The notes: generated by a model not told the origin, from the sequence alone. Shown: positions 7,781-17,812, counted from the first letter of the stretch. The stretch is 32,020 nt of DNA from Desulfobacteraceae bacterium (GCA_016783065.1 JADHXI010000020.1:1-32020), one strand, 5' to 3'. Program-made: numbers and translations.

Positions 7781-7953
7781 CCGTTCATAGGTTCTGGGTT
7801 CAACGTTCAGGGTTACCTTCCTTTTGCCGAACTTGCGAGCTATAGAATTGAAGACCTGCCCGCCGTAAAACTTTGGAAGGTGGGCTATTTTTACAAGAAG
7901 GTTTGCGGTGAACACAACCTTTGAACCCTGAACCTTGAACCAGTGAACGGTTA
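7781..7953. repeat. Dispersed repeat, family B copy 1 (about 170 bp)
   Basis: Bounded by GGTTC/GTTCAGGG-rich ends, with a core containing GCCGAACTTGCGAGCTATAG, the phrase ACCTGCCCG and a stem-like AAGGTTTGCGGTGAACACAACC. The reverse complement of 21833-22028 matches it almost throughout, so the two copies are in opposite orientation. The ends are mutually inverted (GGTTCAGGGTTCA against TGAACCCTGAACC), as in a MITE-like element. No ORF inside is convincing. Confidence 0.85.
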
Positions 7954-7992
7954 CAAAAATATCTCGATTCTATCGGAATGTCAACCAAAATC

Positions 7993-9546
7993 TTATCCGT
8001 ATTCTTCCACGAGTTGTTTTCGGGAAAGCTTGCCTAGGGCACTCCTGGGCAGATTGTCCACAAAGATCACCGACCGTGGTCGTTTGAAGGAGGCCAGCTT
8101 TGACCGTGAGAATTCAATGATTTCATCTGCTGTGGCGGTCTCTCCCCCCTTTAAGACCACAATGGCGCGAGGTTCCTGGCCCCACTCCTCGTCCGGAATG
8201 CCGATGACGGCCGCTTCCTCGACCTTGGGATGAGAAATAATTACGTCTTCCACCTCTCTCGGTGAGATGTTCTCTCCGCCACGGATGATCAGATCATCTG
8301 CCCTTCCGGCAAGATAGATGTAACCATCTTCATCCATATAGCCCATATCCGAGGTTCGGAGCCACCCGTCGGGGGTAAATGCTTTGGCGGTCTTTTCCTC
8401 ATCCTGCCAATAACCACTCATGACGCGCGGGCCTTGGGCCACAATCTCTCCAACGACGTTTGACGGCACGGAATTTCCTTGTTCATCAATGATCTTGATC
8501 TCCACGTCTGGCAGGGGCCGACCGATTGATGAAGAGAGTCGTTTGAGTTTCTTGTCCTTCTCTTCTTCTGTTCCGCTAATGTCATGGTCTTCAGGGCCCA
8601 GGGTCGTGATCGTCGAGCCAGTCTCGGTCTGACCAAAGGCGTTGATAAAAGACACACCGGGGAAGGCCGCGATGGCCTTCTTGATGACCTCAAAGGGCAT
8701 GGCCGCAGCGCCGTAAGTAATGATCTGAAGGCTGGAGAGATCAAAGCCGGCAAAGTCATCATCATCGATGACCTGCTTAAGCATGGTCGGAACCAGCATG
8801 ACCCGGTTGGCTTTCTCTTGCTGAACCGTTTCCATCCATTCTTTGACCTCAAACTGCCTCATCAATATCAGGGTCCGGCCTCCATAGACTGCGGCGAGAA
8901 CCCCCTGTATCCCTGCAACATGATACATAGGAACGGTGAGGATATTTTTTTCTTCAATTTCCGGATCGGCCGGATCCACGTTATCCAGGATGTACATGGA
9001 AAAGCTGTCGTGTGTCAAGGGTACTCCCTTGGGACGCCCCGTGGTGCCGGAGGTGAACATAAGGATGGTTACGTCCTCATCTTCAATCTCCGAGAAAAAT
9101 TCCTCTTCCGAACCAGAGGATATCTGTTCTTCATAATTGAGCATACCCTCGTAAGGAGCATCTATGGAGATACAGTTTTCAAGGCCGGTTAGTTGCGGTT
9201 TCATATCTCGGACCATGTCCAGATACCTTTCACCGATAAACAGGACCTTTGCCTCCGAGGTGTTTATCATGTAGGCCAGCTCATCTGCCTTAGCCCTGAA
9301 ATTGAGCGGGACAAAGATGGCGCCCGTCTTGGCCACAGCAAAGTAGGCCTCAATGTACTGTGAGCAGTTAACGCTCAACATCCCGACTCTATCCCCCTTG
9401 CCCACTCCCGCCTCTGTTAAGGCGTGTGCCAGTCGATTGACGCGCTCGTTGGTCTGTTCATAGGTCCATCGGTTTTTCTCAAAAACCATTAGTTCGCGGT
9501 CAGGGCAGATGGCAACGGCAATATTTAGAAAATCAGTAGTGTTCAT
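7993..9546 (-). CDS. Acyl-CoA synthetase (AMP-forming fatty/aryl acid-CoA ligase)
   Basis: A 517-residue member of the ANL superfamily, of full family length. Motifs in order: the P-loop MFTSGTTGRPKGVP (about 162-175), YGAAAMP (about 278), the hinge-region GWLRTSDMGYMDEDGY (about 396) and GRADDLIIRGGENI, and the C-terminal catalytic lysine in PRSALGKLSR (K506). It would activate a carboxylic acid to its CoA thioester with ATP; chain or ring preference cannot be read from sequence. It is cytoplasmic. GGAGG seven bases before ATG supports the start. Two enoyl-CoA hydratase-like genes lie upstream on the same strand, about 200 bp away with a family A repeat in between, so the three may form one degradation cluster. 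Confidence 0.88.
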   Translation of the reverse strand: MNTTDFLNIAVAICPDRELMVFEKNRWTYEQTNERVNRLAHALTEAGVGKGDRVGMLSVNCSQYIEAYFAVAKTGAIFVPLNFRAKADELAYMINTSEAKVLFIGERYLDMVRDMKPQLTGLENCISIDAPYEGMLNYEEQISSGSEEEFFSEIEDEDVTILMFTSGTTGRPKGVPLTHDSFSMYILDNVDPADPEIEEKNILTVPMYHVAGIQGVLAAVYGGRTLILMRQFEVKEWMETVQQEKANRVMLVPTMLKQVIDDDDFAGFDLSSLQIITYGAAAMPFEVIKKAIAAFPGVSFINAFGQTETGSTITTLGPEDHDISGTEEEKDKKLKRLSSSIGRPLPDVEIKIIDEQGNSVPSNVVGEIVAQGPRVMSGYWQDEEKTAKAFTPDGWLRTSDMGYMDEDGYIYLAGRADDLIIRGGENISPREVEDVIISHPKVEEAAVIGIPDEEWGQEPRAIVVLKGGETATADEIIEFSRSKLASFKRPRSVIFVDNLPRSALGKLSRKQLVEEYG

Positions 9547-9600
9547 TTTTTGACCTCCTTCTTTTTCTAAAGTTCAACTATTCCTAATCCATTTAAAAAC

Positions 9601-9680
9601 TGTAGGGGTTCGATTCATCGAACCCTTAATCCATTGGGCTTGATAAATCAAGCCCCTACAAAAGCACGATTTATTTTGTC
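9601..9680. repeat. Dispersed palindromic repeat, family A copy 3
   Basis: The best-preserved copy: TGTAGGGGTTCGATTCATCG (9601-9620) pairs with TGATAAATCAAGCCCCTACA (9641-9660) around AACCCTTAATCCATTGGGCT. It lies between the ligase and hydratase genes and would be transcribed with them as a strong stem-loop. Further right, CCCGCCC/GGGCGGG (9701-9719) forms a second GC-rich hairpin 27 bp beyond the hydratase stop, a possible weak terminator without an immediate T tract. Confidence 0.88.
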
Positions 9681-9745
9681 TTGAAAAACCCGGTTCTTCT
9701 CCCGCCCAGGAGGGCGGGGATCTTCGATGGGCCAGGGTATTTACT

Positions 9746-10474
9746 TTATCCCATATTCGTTTCGAGCCTCAGTGCCAATCTCTTTTCAAGTTCCAGGCCT
9801 TCGGAAATGGGAAGGTCCAGGCCTCTTAAGATAGCTTGTTTGGTCGATCTCATGACGAGGGGGTCATGAGCAGCGATTTGATTGGCCATCTCTTTGGCTG
9901 TAGGTAAAAGCCGGTCCCTTGATAGGACCCTATTCACCAGGCCGATTTGATGTGCTTCGCTTGCGCTTATCCATCGGTTGGTGAGGAGCATCTCCATGGC
10001 CTTGCTGATACCGACCGCCCGGGGCACTGTCTGGGTTCCTCCGGCTGCAGGTATGATCCCAAGCCCAACTTCCGGAAGGCCGAATTGGGCGTCCTCTGTA
10101 GCGATAATCAAGTCGCAGCACAGGGCGATCTCGATGCCTGAGCCAAGGACATATCCGTGTACAGCGGCAATAAGGGGCTGGGGGATACTCAGGAAGAATC
10201 CCCAGAGATCGGCATCAAAACGAACCTCTCGGGCCGTGACCGGTGGTGGAGCGGTCAAGAATTCAGTCAGGTCCGCTCCTGCGCAAAAGGCCTTCTCTCC
10301 AGCTCCCTTAAACAAAATGACCCTGACCTCGTCATCATCCTGGATGGCGCTCAAGACTTCGTACAAGTCATCCCGCATGGCCGTGTTATGAATGTTCAAA
10401 ACCTTAGGACGATTCAGGGTCACGTATGCGACGAGGTCAATCTTTTCATAGATCAGGGTCTCAAAGGCGTTCAT
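9746..10474 (-). CDS. Enoyl-CoA hydratase/isomerase family protein (both catalytic Glu present)
   Basis: A 242-residue crotonase-fold protein, a little short of the usual 255-260. The oxyanion-hole region is AFCAGADLTEF (62-72). The two glutamates that activate water in hydratases are both in place: E115 in GSGIEIALCCD and E135 in FGLPEVGLGIIPAAGG. The enzyme most likely hydrates an enoyl-CoA; isomerase or another crotonase reaction is possible. Its start codon overlaps the stop of the upstream crotonase gene in an ATGA arrangement, so translation of the two is probably coupled and the products may act together. Confidence 0.85.
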   Translation of the reverse strand: MNAFETLIYEKIDLVAYVTLNRPKVLNIHNTAMRDDLYEVLSAIQDDDEVRVILFKGAGEKAFCAGADLTEFLTAPPPVTAREVRFDADLWGFFLSIPQPLIAAVHGYVLGSGIEIALCCDLIIATEDAQFGLPEVGLGIIPAAGGTQTVPRAVGISKAMEMLLTNRWISASEAHQIGLVNRVLSRDRLLPTAKEMANQIAAHDPLVMRSTKQAILRGLDLPISEGLELEKRLALRLETNMG

Positions 10475-11241
10475 TTTCCCTCAAAGGATGGGGCTCTCTT
10501 TTCTCGAAAGGCCGTGATTCCCTCGGTACGGTCTTTCGTTGTATGGAGCAGGAAATACAGATCAGCCTCCAGACGAAGCCCCTGCTCCAGGGTCATATCC
10601 ATGCCTTTTATGATAGCTTCTTTTGCGAATCTTAAGGCGATCGGGCCTTTGGCCGCGAGTTCTTCGGCCATTGTAAGGGCGGCGGGTATGAGCTCATCAA
10701 CCGGGACTATCCGGCTGACCAGGCCAATCCTTAGGGCCTCTTTTGAATCTACGGTCTGACCGAGAAGGATCAGTTCGAGAGCCTTGGTTCTTCCGACCAC
10801 ACGCGGCAGGCGTTGGGACCCTCCATCAAAGGGCATTTGGTTATTGATTATTTGGGGCATAGCGAAGCGGGCAGTCTCTGATGCGAGTCTTATGTCGCAC
10901 GCCATGGCCAGTTCCAGGCCCTGACCAAAGGCGTCACCATTTATGGCTGCGATTGTCGGTTGGACCAGAGAGCCGATAGTAGAGGCCACGGATAGATTGC
11001 TTATGAATTCTTCCCTGTTTGTAAATAATGAATACGCCTCAGCTTCGGTGCCAACCGAAAAGCCCAAGCCTTTCCCCGTAATTACAATTACCGTAACCCC
11101 ACTGCCCCAGCCAACCTCGTTTCTGATCTCTATCAGCTCGGCCGCCATCTGAGCGGTGATGGCGTTTTTTTGCTCAGGTCTGTTAAGGGTAATGATACCT
11201 ACAGATTCTCTTTTTTCAAAAAAAACAGTACCTTTGCCCAT
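10471..11241 (-). CDS. Enoyl-CoA hydratase-like protein with an altered active site
   Basis: A 256-residue crotonase-fold protein of normal length. The first catalytic position is kept (E110 in GQGLELAMACD) but the second is Q130 (FAMPQIINNQMPFDGG) where a hydratase has Glu. The usual CAGAD oxyanion segment is also replaced by FSVGTEAEAY (61-70). It is therefore probably not a simple hydratase; crotonase relatives with one acidic residue act as isomerases, decarboxylases, hydrolases or inactive partners. It is first in a coupled pair with the gene starting at 10474 (ATGA overlap). The ribosome-binding site (AAGG, 12 bases upstream) is weak. Confidence 0.82.
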   Translation of the reverse strand: MGKGTVFFEKRESVGIITLNRPEQKNAITAQMAAELIEIRNEVGWGSGVTVIVITGKGLGFSVGTEAEAYSLFTNREEFISNLSVASTIGSLVQPTIAAINGDAFGQGLELAMACDIRLASETARFAMPQIINNQMPFDGGSQRLPRVVGRTKALELILLGQTVDSKEALRIGLVSRIVPVDELIPAALTMAEELAAKGPIALRFAKEAIIKGMDMTLEQGLRLEADLYFLLHTTKDRTEGITAFREKRAPSFEGK

Positions 11242-11540
11242 GGGAAACGCACCTTATCAGTTAATATTTGGAAGGGCATAGTACCCGGATTCCAAACTCA
11301 AGTCAACAGGAATAAGCTGATGCTATATGACCCGAACATCAAGAATCTCCGCCCTCCACTGGCGGGCTGACCCCAGGACACACTTTGACATTCATCATTC
11401 CTTGTTCAACATTCGATATTGAATTTAGGCCCTTGGTTAAGCTTTGAATTTTGCCAGTACAAGGAGCAAACTTGAAGGCGGCAACAGTTATGGATTCTAT
11501 TTTTCGGAATAAATGAGCTATATGCCAATACCAACAGCCT

Positions 11541-11703
11541 GGAGACTGTGTCGTAATGTCATTGCGAGGGAGTGAAACGACCGAAGCCATTCGGCCTCGA
11601 GCTCACGGCCGAGAGGCAATCTCATAATGCATTGGAAATAAAGAGATTGCCACGCTCCCTTCGGTCGCTCGCAATGACAAAGAAGGATTGTGACACAGTC
11701 TCC
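11541..11703. repeat. Large inverted repeat, family C copy 1
   Basis: The outer arms GGAGACTGTGTC (11541-11552) and GACACAGTCTCC (11692-11703) are perfectly inverted. Inside are ATGTCATTGCGAGGGAG and CTCGCAATGACA arms and a central hairpin (TTCGGCCTCGAGCTCACGGCCGAG). The CATTGCGAG core recurs at 22074-22181. The rest of the gap 11242-11753 holds no supported gene: the ORFs have no ribosome-binding site and random-looking translations. Confidence 0.85.
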
Positions 11704-11753
11704 TGACGTATGAGTAAATGTCAGTATGGCGGGAGGGAATTAGAGGGAGGGGC

Positions 11754-12818
<1,065 letters not shown>

Positions 12819-12827
12819 TCAGAGTTT

Positions 12828-12893
12828 CCCGCTGAAAGCGGGATTCAAAGGTTTTAACCAAGAACCGTGAACGCTGAACCGTTGAACCTGGAT
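12828..12893. repeat. Hairpin and partial family B repeat upstream of mreB
   Basis: CCCGCT-GAA-AGCGGG (12828-12842) is a perfect short hairpin. It is followed by TTCAAAGGTT and a GAACCGTGAACGCTGAACCG tract that resembles the ends of family B copies at 7781 and 21833. This looks like a truncated copy. From 12894 to 13217 I see no gene or clear signal. Confidence 0.55.
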
Positions 12894-13217
12894 TGTATTC
12901 CTATTTTATGGAGATTTTCAAAAACCACGCGCATATGGTCCGCAATGCCGGGGCCCAAAACTTGGTGCCTCAGCGAGCTCCGTGATAAACCTCTTGTGGT
13001 AATCTGATTATTATAGAGATTTAATTTGCTTTATCAAACAAAATCGGTAAAATATCAACTCTGCTCAAACCCCAATTGAACGAACATATCCTTTTGAACA
13101 TATCCTGCGAAAAGCTCCCCATACCCGATTCAGGCCCGACCTGATCTCTCCCTGAGTGCCCTGGACCATCTGATATATAGGTCTGCCCCCCAGGGCTACG
13201 TCATTTTAACAGGTAAT

Positions 13218-13431
13218 TGCTTGGAATAAATAAAGTTATTGGCTTATGAAAATCTTGAAAATTCCAAGCACCAAAATACAAATCTCAAACAAATATCAAT
13301 GACCGAAATTCAAAATTCAAAACAGATACAATGATAGGGATATATCCAATAAGTGACTGAAATGTTTTGGTCATTGGAATTTGTAATTTTGATATTGTTT
13401 GTAATTTGAGAATTGTAATTTGGGATTTTAG
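13218..13431. repeat. AT-rich inverted-repeat element, family D
   Basis: A left arm at 13257-13324 (AAAATTCCAAGCACC... to TTCAAAAC) and a right arm at 13364-13431 (GTTTTGGTCATTGGAATTTG... to TTGGGATTTT) are imperfect reverse complements over about 68 bp and flank a 39-bp loop. In addition, TGCTTGGAAT (13218-13227) pairs with ATTCCAAGCA (13261-13270). AT-rich palindromes with this AATTCCAA / TTGTAATTTG vocabulary are common as dispersed elements in environmental bacteria. No gene lies in 12789-13581. Confidence 0.8.
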
Positions 13432-13581
13432 TGCCGTATCCGGGAAAGCAAATCGCTTCTATCTGAATCAGTTAGAGTTGACTTTGACGTTTCCCTGGTC
13501 TGCCCCCACTTCCCCTTGACTCTCAAGCTCAATTTCCCTATACTTCCCGCCTGACAAAAAGTACAAGGTCTTTGAGGGAAA

Positions 13582-14568
13582 ATGAAAATAAAGAAACTTG
13601 ACGTGATAAAGAAATTTCGTGATCTTAAGGTAATTGTCCTTGGCGATGTGATGCTGGACATCTATGATTTCTGTTATACATCCGAAAGCAAACCAATTTC
13701 ATCCGAAAAACCTGGGAAGAGGGCTTATAAAGCACTTGATTCTATCAAAACCCTTGGTGGCGCAGGTAATGTAGCAGCGAACCTTTCTTCATTAGGCGTT
13801 TCAACTGTTCTTATTACTGTATGCGGTAAGGATGGGCACTATTTTACATTGCAGGCATTAGCCGACAAACTAAATATTCATCATTTTTTTATTCAAGATA
13901 AATCAAGACCCACAACAACGAAGACTAGATTGTATATTGATGATGAATATCTTTTGCGAAGAGATGATGAAGTCATTACTCAATTGTCTCCCGAAATAAC
14001 GGCGATCCTCATGAACGAATTTAAAAGAGAAGTTAAGGGGACGGATGCTGTAATTCTGAGCGATTACAATAAGGGATTTTTCACTGAAGAATTTTCACAA
14101 CATATCATTTCTCTCTGTAAGGAGCGAAACGTGCCGGTTGTGGTGGATTTCAAGCCGGCGAACAAGACATGTTTTAAAGGAGCTGATATCATTGTACCTA
14201 ACAGGCCTGAAGCTGAAAGTATGCAGCCTGGCTTTCTTGATAGAGGGAATCTGGAACAGGCGACACGCAGCCTTTATAACCTTTTTGAATGTCCAAATTT
14301 AGTTGTAACTCTGGGATCCTCTGGATTATGTGGTTATGATGGGAATGTCTTTTTCGAGGTACCGGCAAATAAAGTTGAGGTGATTGATGGTGTTGGCTGC
14401 GGTGATACTGTCCGAGCCTGTTTGGCTCTTGGTTTTGCTTTGGGGTTAAATCTTCATGAGGCAGGTAGTCTGGCGAATGATGCAGCTGCGGTTGTACTAC
14501 AAAAAGTTGGAACCGCAACCCTCTCTAGGAATGAACTAGAAGCATTCATTGAAAAACAAAAAGAATAA
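13582..14568 (+). CDS. PfkB-family sugar kinase resembling the HldE/RfaE kinase domain
   Basis: A 328-residue ribokinase-fold protein. It shows VIVLGDVMLDIYDF (18-31), the sugar-binding GGAGNVAANLSSLG, VILSDYNKGFF and PVVVDFKPAN, and the ATP-site/anion-hole motif GVGCGDT with catalytic D275. These features resemble the kinase half of HldE (D-glycero-D-manno-heptose-7-phosphate kinase), which supplies ADP-heptose for lipopolysaccharide core. The cytidylyltransferase half of HldE is absent, so either a separate HldE-C exists elsewhere or the substrate is another sugar. GAGGG is three bases before ATG, which is tight. The gene is isolated, with a repeat-filled upstream gap and a small hairpin (CTCAGG/CCTGAG, 14600-14618) downstream. 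Confidence 0.78.
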   Translation: MKIKKLDVIKKFRDLKVIVLGDVMLDIYDFCYTSESKPISSEKPGKRAYKALDSIKTLGGAGNVAANLSSLGVSTVLITVCGKDGHYFTLQALADKLNIHHFFIQDKSRPTTTKTRLYIDDEYLLRRDDEVITQLSPEITAILMNEFKREVKGTDAVILSDYNKGFFTEEFSQHIISLCKERNVPVVVDFKPANKTCFKGADIIVPNRPEAESMQPGFLDRGNLEQATRSLYNLFECPNLVVTLGSSGLCGYDGNVFFEVPANKVEVIDGVGCGDTVRACLALGFALGLNLHEAGSLANDAAAVVLQKVGTATLSRNELEAFIEKQKE

Positions 14569-14673
14569 AGAAAGCATCATCGTTATTGGAAATACCCGGC
14601 TCAGGTTTAAATCCTGAGAGAGGTTTTCGTCAATTTGCTACAGGCCGCGCTATTTCGTAAAAGGAGGATTCCA

Positions 14674-15714
14674 ATGAAGCAGTATACAGGAAGAGAACGT
14701 GTGATGCTCGCCTACAGCAGGCAACATGCCGACAGGATTCCAACGGACATTCAGGGCATAAACATCGGCCCTCGAATTCTCGGTTTTACTCGACGGCAAC
14801 TGGCGACGGACCCTCAAAAAGCGACGGAAGCGCTCATCAAGTCCTGGGAAGTTGTTCGCCCTGACATCGTTACCGTCGGTACAATTTCTCTGCCCATGGC
14901 GCAGGCTGCGGGAAATGAATGCGATTTTGATGAAGAGGGCACACTCCATGCAAAGAGGCGTATCCTTGAGGACAAATCCAATCTAGGAAAGATGAGCATC
15001 CCTGATCCCAAAAAAGACAATCCCCTTCCTTTTGTCTTGGAGGTATGTGAAAGGATTGGGTCTGCACTCAAAAAAGAGGCAGCGGTGAGGGGGGTTGTTA
15101 GTCTTCCGTGGACGGTGGTGGTACAGATGAGAGGCATGGAGCAGCTAATCTATGATACTGTCGATGATCCAGATTTTGTTCATGCCGTCATGCGGTTCGC
15201 CACAGACTACACCAAGATGTTTGGAGCTTCCGTGGTCGAGGCCATAGGTGAAGGCGGGGTGGGAGTGTTTACAACAGACCCTGCCGCCGGGTGCAGTGTA
15301 ATATCCCCCAAGATATACAGAGAATTCGTAAGACCATACCACGAAGAGGTTGTTAGTTACTTCAAGGAGAGGGGGACGCTCATCAGTTTTCATATCTGCG
15401 GTTATCTCGACCCAATTATGGAGGATATCGTATCAACGGGAGTAGATGGAGTAAGCATTGATGAGCGCTCGTCACTCAAAGAGATGTTCGAAACCTCCCG
15501 TGGTAGGACAGTCGTTATCGGAAATATTGCACCCATGCTGTTCGCTGACGGCACAAAGGAAGATATCGAGGCAGCGGTTAAGGAGTGCATGGATAGTGCA
15601 GCCGGTGAGAGCGGATACATATTGTCATCAGGATGTGCCATCCCGCCTCATACACCTCTGGAGAATATGAAGTATTTCATGGAGGCAGCCGAGAAATATG
15701 GGCGTTATGCATGA
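14674..15714 (+). CDS. Uroporphyrinogen decarboxylase/MtaA-family protein (putative corrinoid methyltransferase)
   Basis: A 346-residue protein of the UroD fold family. The zinc-binding pattern of MtaA/MtbA/CmuA-type methyltransferases is visible: H240-x-C242 in SFHICGYLDP and C321 in LSSGCAIPPHTPLEN. That pattern favours a methylcobamide:thiol methyltransferase-like role over haem synthesis; UroD proper lacks it. I start at ATG 14674, which has AAAGGAGG six bases upstream; an in-frame ATG at 14635 has none. No corrinoid protein or methyltransferase partner gene is next to it. Instead a dipeptide-type ABC transporter follows 185 bp later with its own promoter, so any link is only by proximity. 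Confidence 0.82.
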   Translation: MKQYTGRERVMLAYSRQHADRIPTDIQGINIGPRILGFTRRQLATDPQKATEALIKSWEVVRPDIVTVGTISLPMAQAAGNECDFDEEGTLHAKRRILEDKSNLGKMSIPDPKKDNPLPFVLEVCERIGSALKKEAAVRGVVSLPWTVVVQMRGMEQLIYDTVDDPDFVHAVMRFATDYTKMFGASVVEAIGEGGVGVFTTDPAAGCSVISPKIYREFVRPYHEEVVSYFKERGTLISFHICGYLDPIMEDIVSTGVDGVSIDERSSLKEMFETSRGRTVVIGNIAPMLFADGTKEDIEAAVKECMDSAAGESGYILSSGCAIPPHTPLENMKYFMEAAEKYGRYA

Positions 15715-15816
15715 TAATGAGGAGACCTGCTATCCGGGCAGGACCTATGCCCGAGCATAAGCCAAAGAACTGTAGATTTTGAAACTCTGGACCGTCACAG
15801 ACAGGTTTCTTCATGC

Positions 15817-15845
15817 TTGACACACAAACCTAATTACCCTATATT
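15817..15845 (+). promoter_or_regulatory. Sigma70-type promoter of the ABC transporter operon
   Basis: TTGACA at 15817-15822 and TATATT at 15840-15845 are separated by 17 bp, close to consensus. Transcription would start about 45 bp ahead of the binding-protein ATG at 15899. Confidence 0.7.
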
Positions 15846-15898
15846 TTTTTCAATAAAAGGCACTTTTTGGAGGAACCTTAAGAAAAAGGAGGGAACGT

Positions 15899-17758
15899 AT
15901 GAGTATCAGTGGAAAACATCTTTTCTTTGTAGCTGTTCTGGGGGCGATTGTTCTCCTCTTGATGACGTCTCCTCTAAGTATGAACGCCATGGGTGATGAG
16001 GGCAAGTCCAGTTGGGTCTGGACCGAGGATTATCCCAAGCCCAGCTGGTGGATCTGGGGAAAAGAGTATTATCCTGAGGAACCGGTTCGCGGTGGGTATA
16101 TGCAGTATTCCCGCACCCGGGGGGCGGGATTGTTGAACCCCAATCACTGGCCGGTGAACGATTTTCCACTGCTGTCCGGCATATATGACAGGCTGATCTA
16201 CCCCGATGGTGATCATCGCGCCACTGTGCCCTGGCTGGGTAAACACTGGAAGATGGAAAACCCGACATCGATCCTGATGAAGTTGAGAAAAGGGGTGACC
16301 TTCCATGACGGTTCGAAATTCAATGCCCATACCTTGAAATTCCAGGTCGACTGGATAAACGATCGCGCCACTGGGTGTTGGTCTCGCGGCTGGATTCAGC
16401 CTTTGGAGTCCATCGAGGTGGTGGACGATTACACCGTCCGCTGGCACCTGAAAGATGTCTGGGCCGGTTTTTTTGACATATTCGCCAATGTTCCGGGGTG
16501 GGCGATGTCGGAAAAAGCGCTGAGGGGAGGCGATGCCATCAAGGATGCCCAACGGTTGGCCGACAAGGTCAAGCTGGCGGAACGAAAAGTCCAGAAAGCA
16601 GAGAAGAAAGCGAAAAAGGCAACCGGCAGCAAGGCCGAGAAAGCGGCCAAAAAAGTACAGAAAGAGCGGAAAAAACTGGAAAAGCTGCGGAATCAGCTGG
16701 CAAAGGCCCAGGAATTGTCAAAGGGCGCCAAGGATATGGATGAATGGGCGGTGGGCAGCGGTCCCTGGATGCTGGAGGAAGTCAGGCCCGATAATTATAT
16801 AACATTAAAACGGAATCCCGACTGGTGGTTTGGCAAGACTATCGGTAAGCCGGACATGCCCTACATGGACGGGGCGAGGTACACGGTGATTCCAGAATTG
16901 AGCGTTAAGCTGGCCAACTTGAAGGCCGGTAAAATAGATACCCTGGGTGTTGATTATTCCCAATATCCGCAAGTGAAAGACGATCCCAATCTGAAAGTCT
17001 GGATCACACCACTAAATTCCACCCTGTTGTTGTGCTTCAACGAAACGAGCAGTGTTTTTAAGGATATCCGCCTCCGCAAGGCGGTGTCCCATGCCGTTGA
17101 TCGCAAAGCGGTGATTGCTGCCGCTTCCGGCGGATTCGGTCGCCTGGCGAGCTGCTCGTTCCCTCCTGAGCATTTTGCTCATAACCCCAACCTGAAGCCG
17201 GTCAATTACGATCCAGAGCTGGCCCAAAAACTGGTGAAAGAAGCCGGATACCCAAACGGTTTGACCATCCGGGGGGCATTGTACACCGACAGCCAATCCC
17301 GGAGGTATGGAGAAGTCATCAAAACCATGTTAAAAAAGGTGGGAATAACATGGAAAATTCGATACCTGGAACCGGTAGCTGCTGCCGACACATACCGCAA
17401 CCTGGAATATGACCTGGGGACTTTGGTGGATGGCTGGGTTAAAGATCCGGACTCTCTTTTAACAGGGCACTATTATCCCGATTTGGAAGAGGAATTTAGG
17501 AGGAATAACATCCCGGAGGTTCAGCAGTTGATTGAAAAAGCCAGGAGGGAACTGGATTTTGACAAGCGGAAGAAGATCTACTGGGAGGTTGAAAGATTAT
17601 TATACGAAGGCTATCACGACGCCTGGTTGTGGCATTTTACGTCGATCACCGCCACCCGCAAAGTGGTCCGGGGGTATAACCGGGAGTTGCAGATCGCCGG
17701 CGGTGAAGCCTACTGGCCGACCCATCCCGGATGGTTTAAGGACGGGAAGCGGAATTAG
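15899..17758 (+). CDS. ABC transporter periplasmic peptide-binding protein (family 5) with an inserted Lys/Ala-rich coiled coil
   Basis: A 619-residue extracellular solute-binding protein family 5 member (DppA/OppA type). Residues 1-31 are a signal peptide with a long hydrophobic core; there is no lipobox cysteine. Family features include GKHWKMENPTSILMKLRKGVTFHDG, VGSGPWML (285-292) and RLRKAVSHAVDRKAVI. Between SEKALRGG and DEWAVGSGP, where relatives have a short linker, residues about 213-276 form a charged segment dominated by Lys, Ala, Glu and Gln (for example KAEKKAKKATGSKAEKAAKK), which reads as a long coiled coil. This explains the excess over the usual 500-540 residues. The start has GGAGGG five bases upstream. 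Two permease genes follow; substrate specificity is unknown. Confidence 0.88.
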   Translation: MSISGKHLFFVAVLGAIVLLLMTSPLSMNAMGDEGKSSWVWTEDYPKPSWWIWGKEYYPEEPVRGGYMQYSRTRGAGLLNPNHWPVNDFPLLSGIYDRLIYPDGDHRATVPWLGKHWKMENPTSILMKLRKGVTFHDGSKFNAHTLKFQVDWINDRATGCWSRGWIQPLESIEVVDDYTVRWHLKDVWAGFFDIFANVPGWAMSEKALRGGDAIKDAQRLADKVKLAERKVQKAEKKAKKATGSKAEKAAKKVQKERKKLEKLRNQLAKAQELSKGAKDMDEWAVGSGPWMLEEVRPDNYITLKRNPDWWFGKTIGKPDMPYMDGARYTVIPELSVKLANLKAGKIDTLGVDYSQYPQVKDDPNLKVWITPLNSTLLLCFNETSSVFKDIRLRKAVSHAVDRKAVIAAASGGFGRLASCSFPPEHFAHNPNLKPVNYDPELAQKLVKEAGYPNGLTIRGALYTDSQSRRYGEVIKTMLKKVGITWKIRYLEPVAAADTYRNLEYDLGTLVDGWVKDPDSLLTGHYYPDLEEEFRRNNIPEVQQLIEKARRELDFDKRKKIYWEVERLLYEGYHDAWLWHFTSITATRKVVRGYNRELQIAGGEAYWPTHPGWFKDGKRN

Positions 17759-17812
17759 GGCTTGTGGATTCTCATTATTAGTTGAATAAACCAAACATAT
17801 AGATTCAAGGTT

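Noticed and set aside
11339-11590. 83-codon minus-strand ORF
   Set aside because: It enters the family C inverted repeat and lacks a ribosome-binding site; the translation looks random.
13582-14568. Calling the kinase a definite heptose kinase (hldE)
   Set aside because: Motifs fit the HldE kinase half, but the second domain is missing and no lipopolysaccharide genes are adjacent, so the substrate is not secured.
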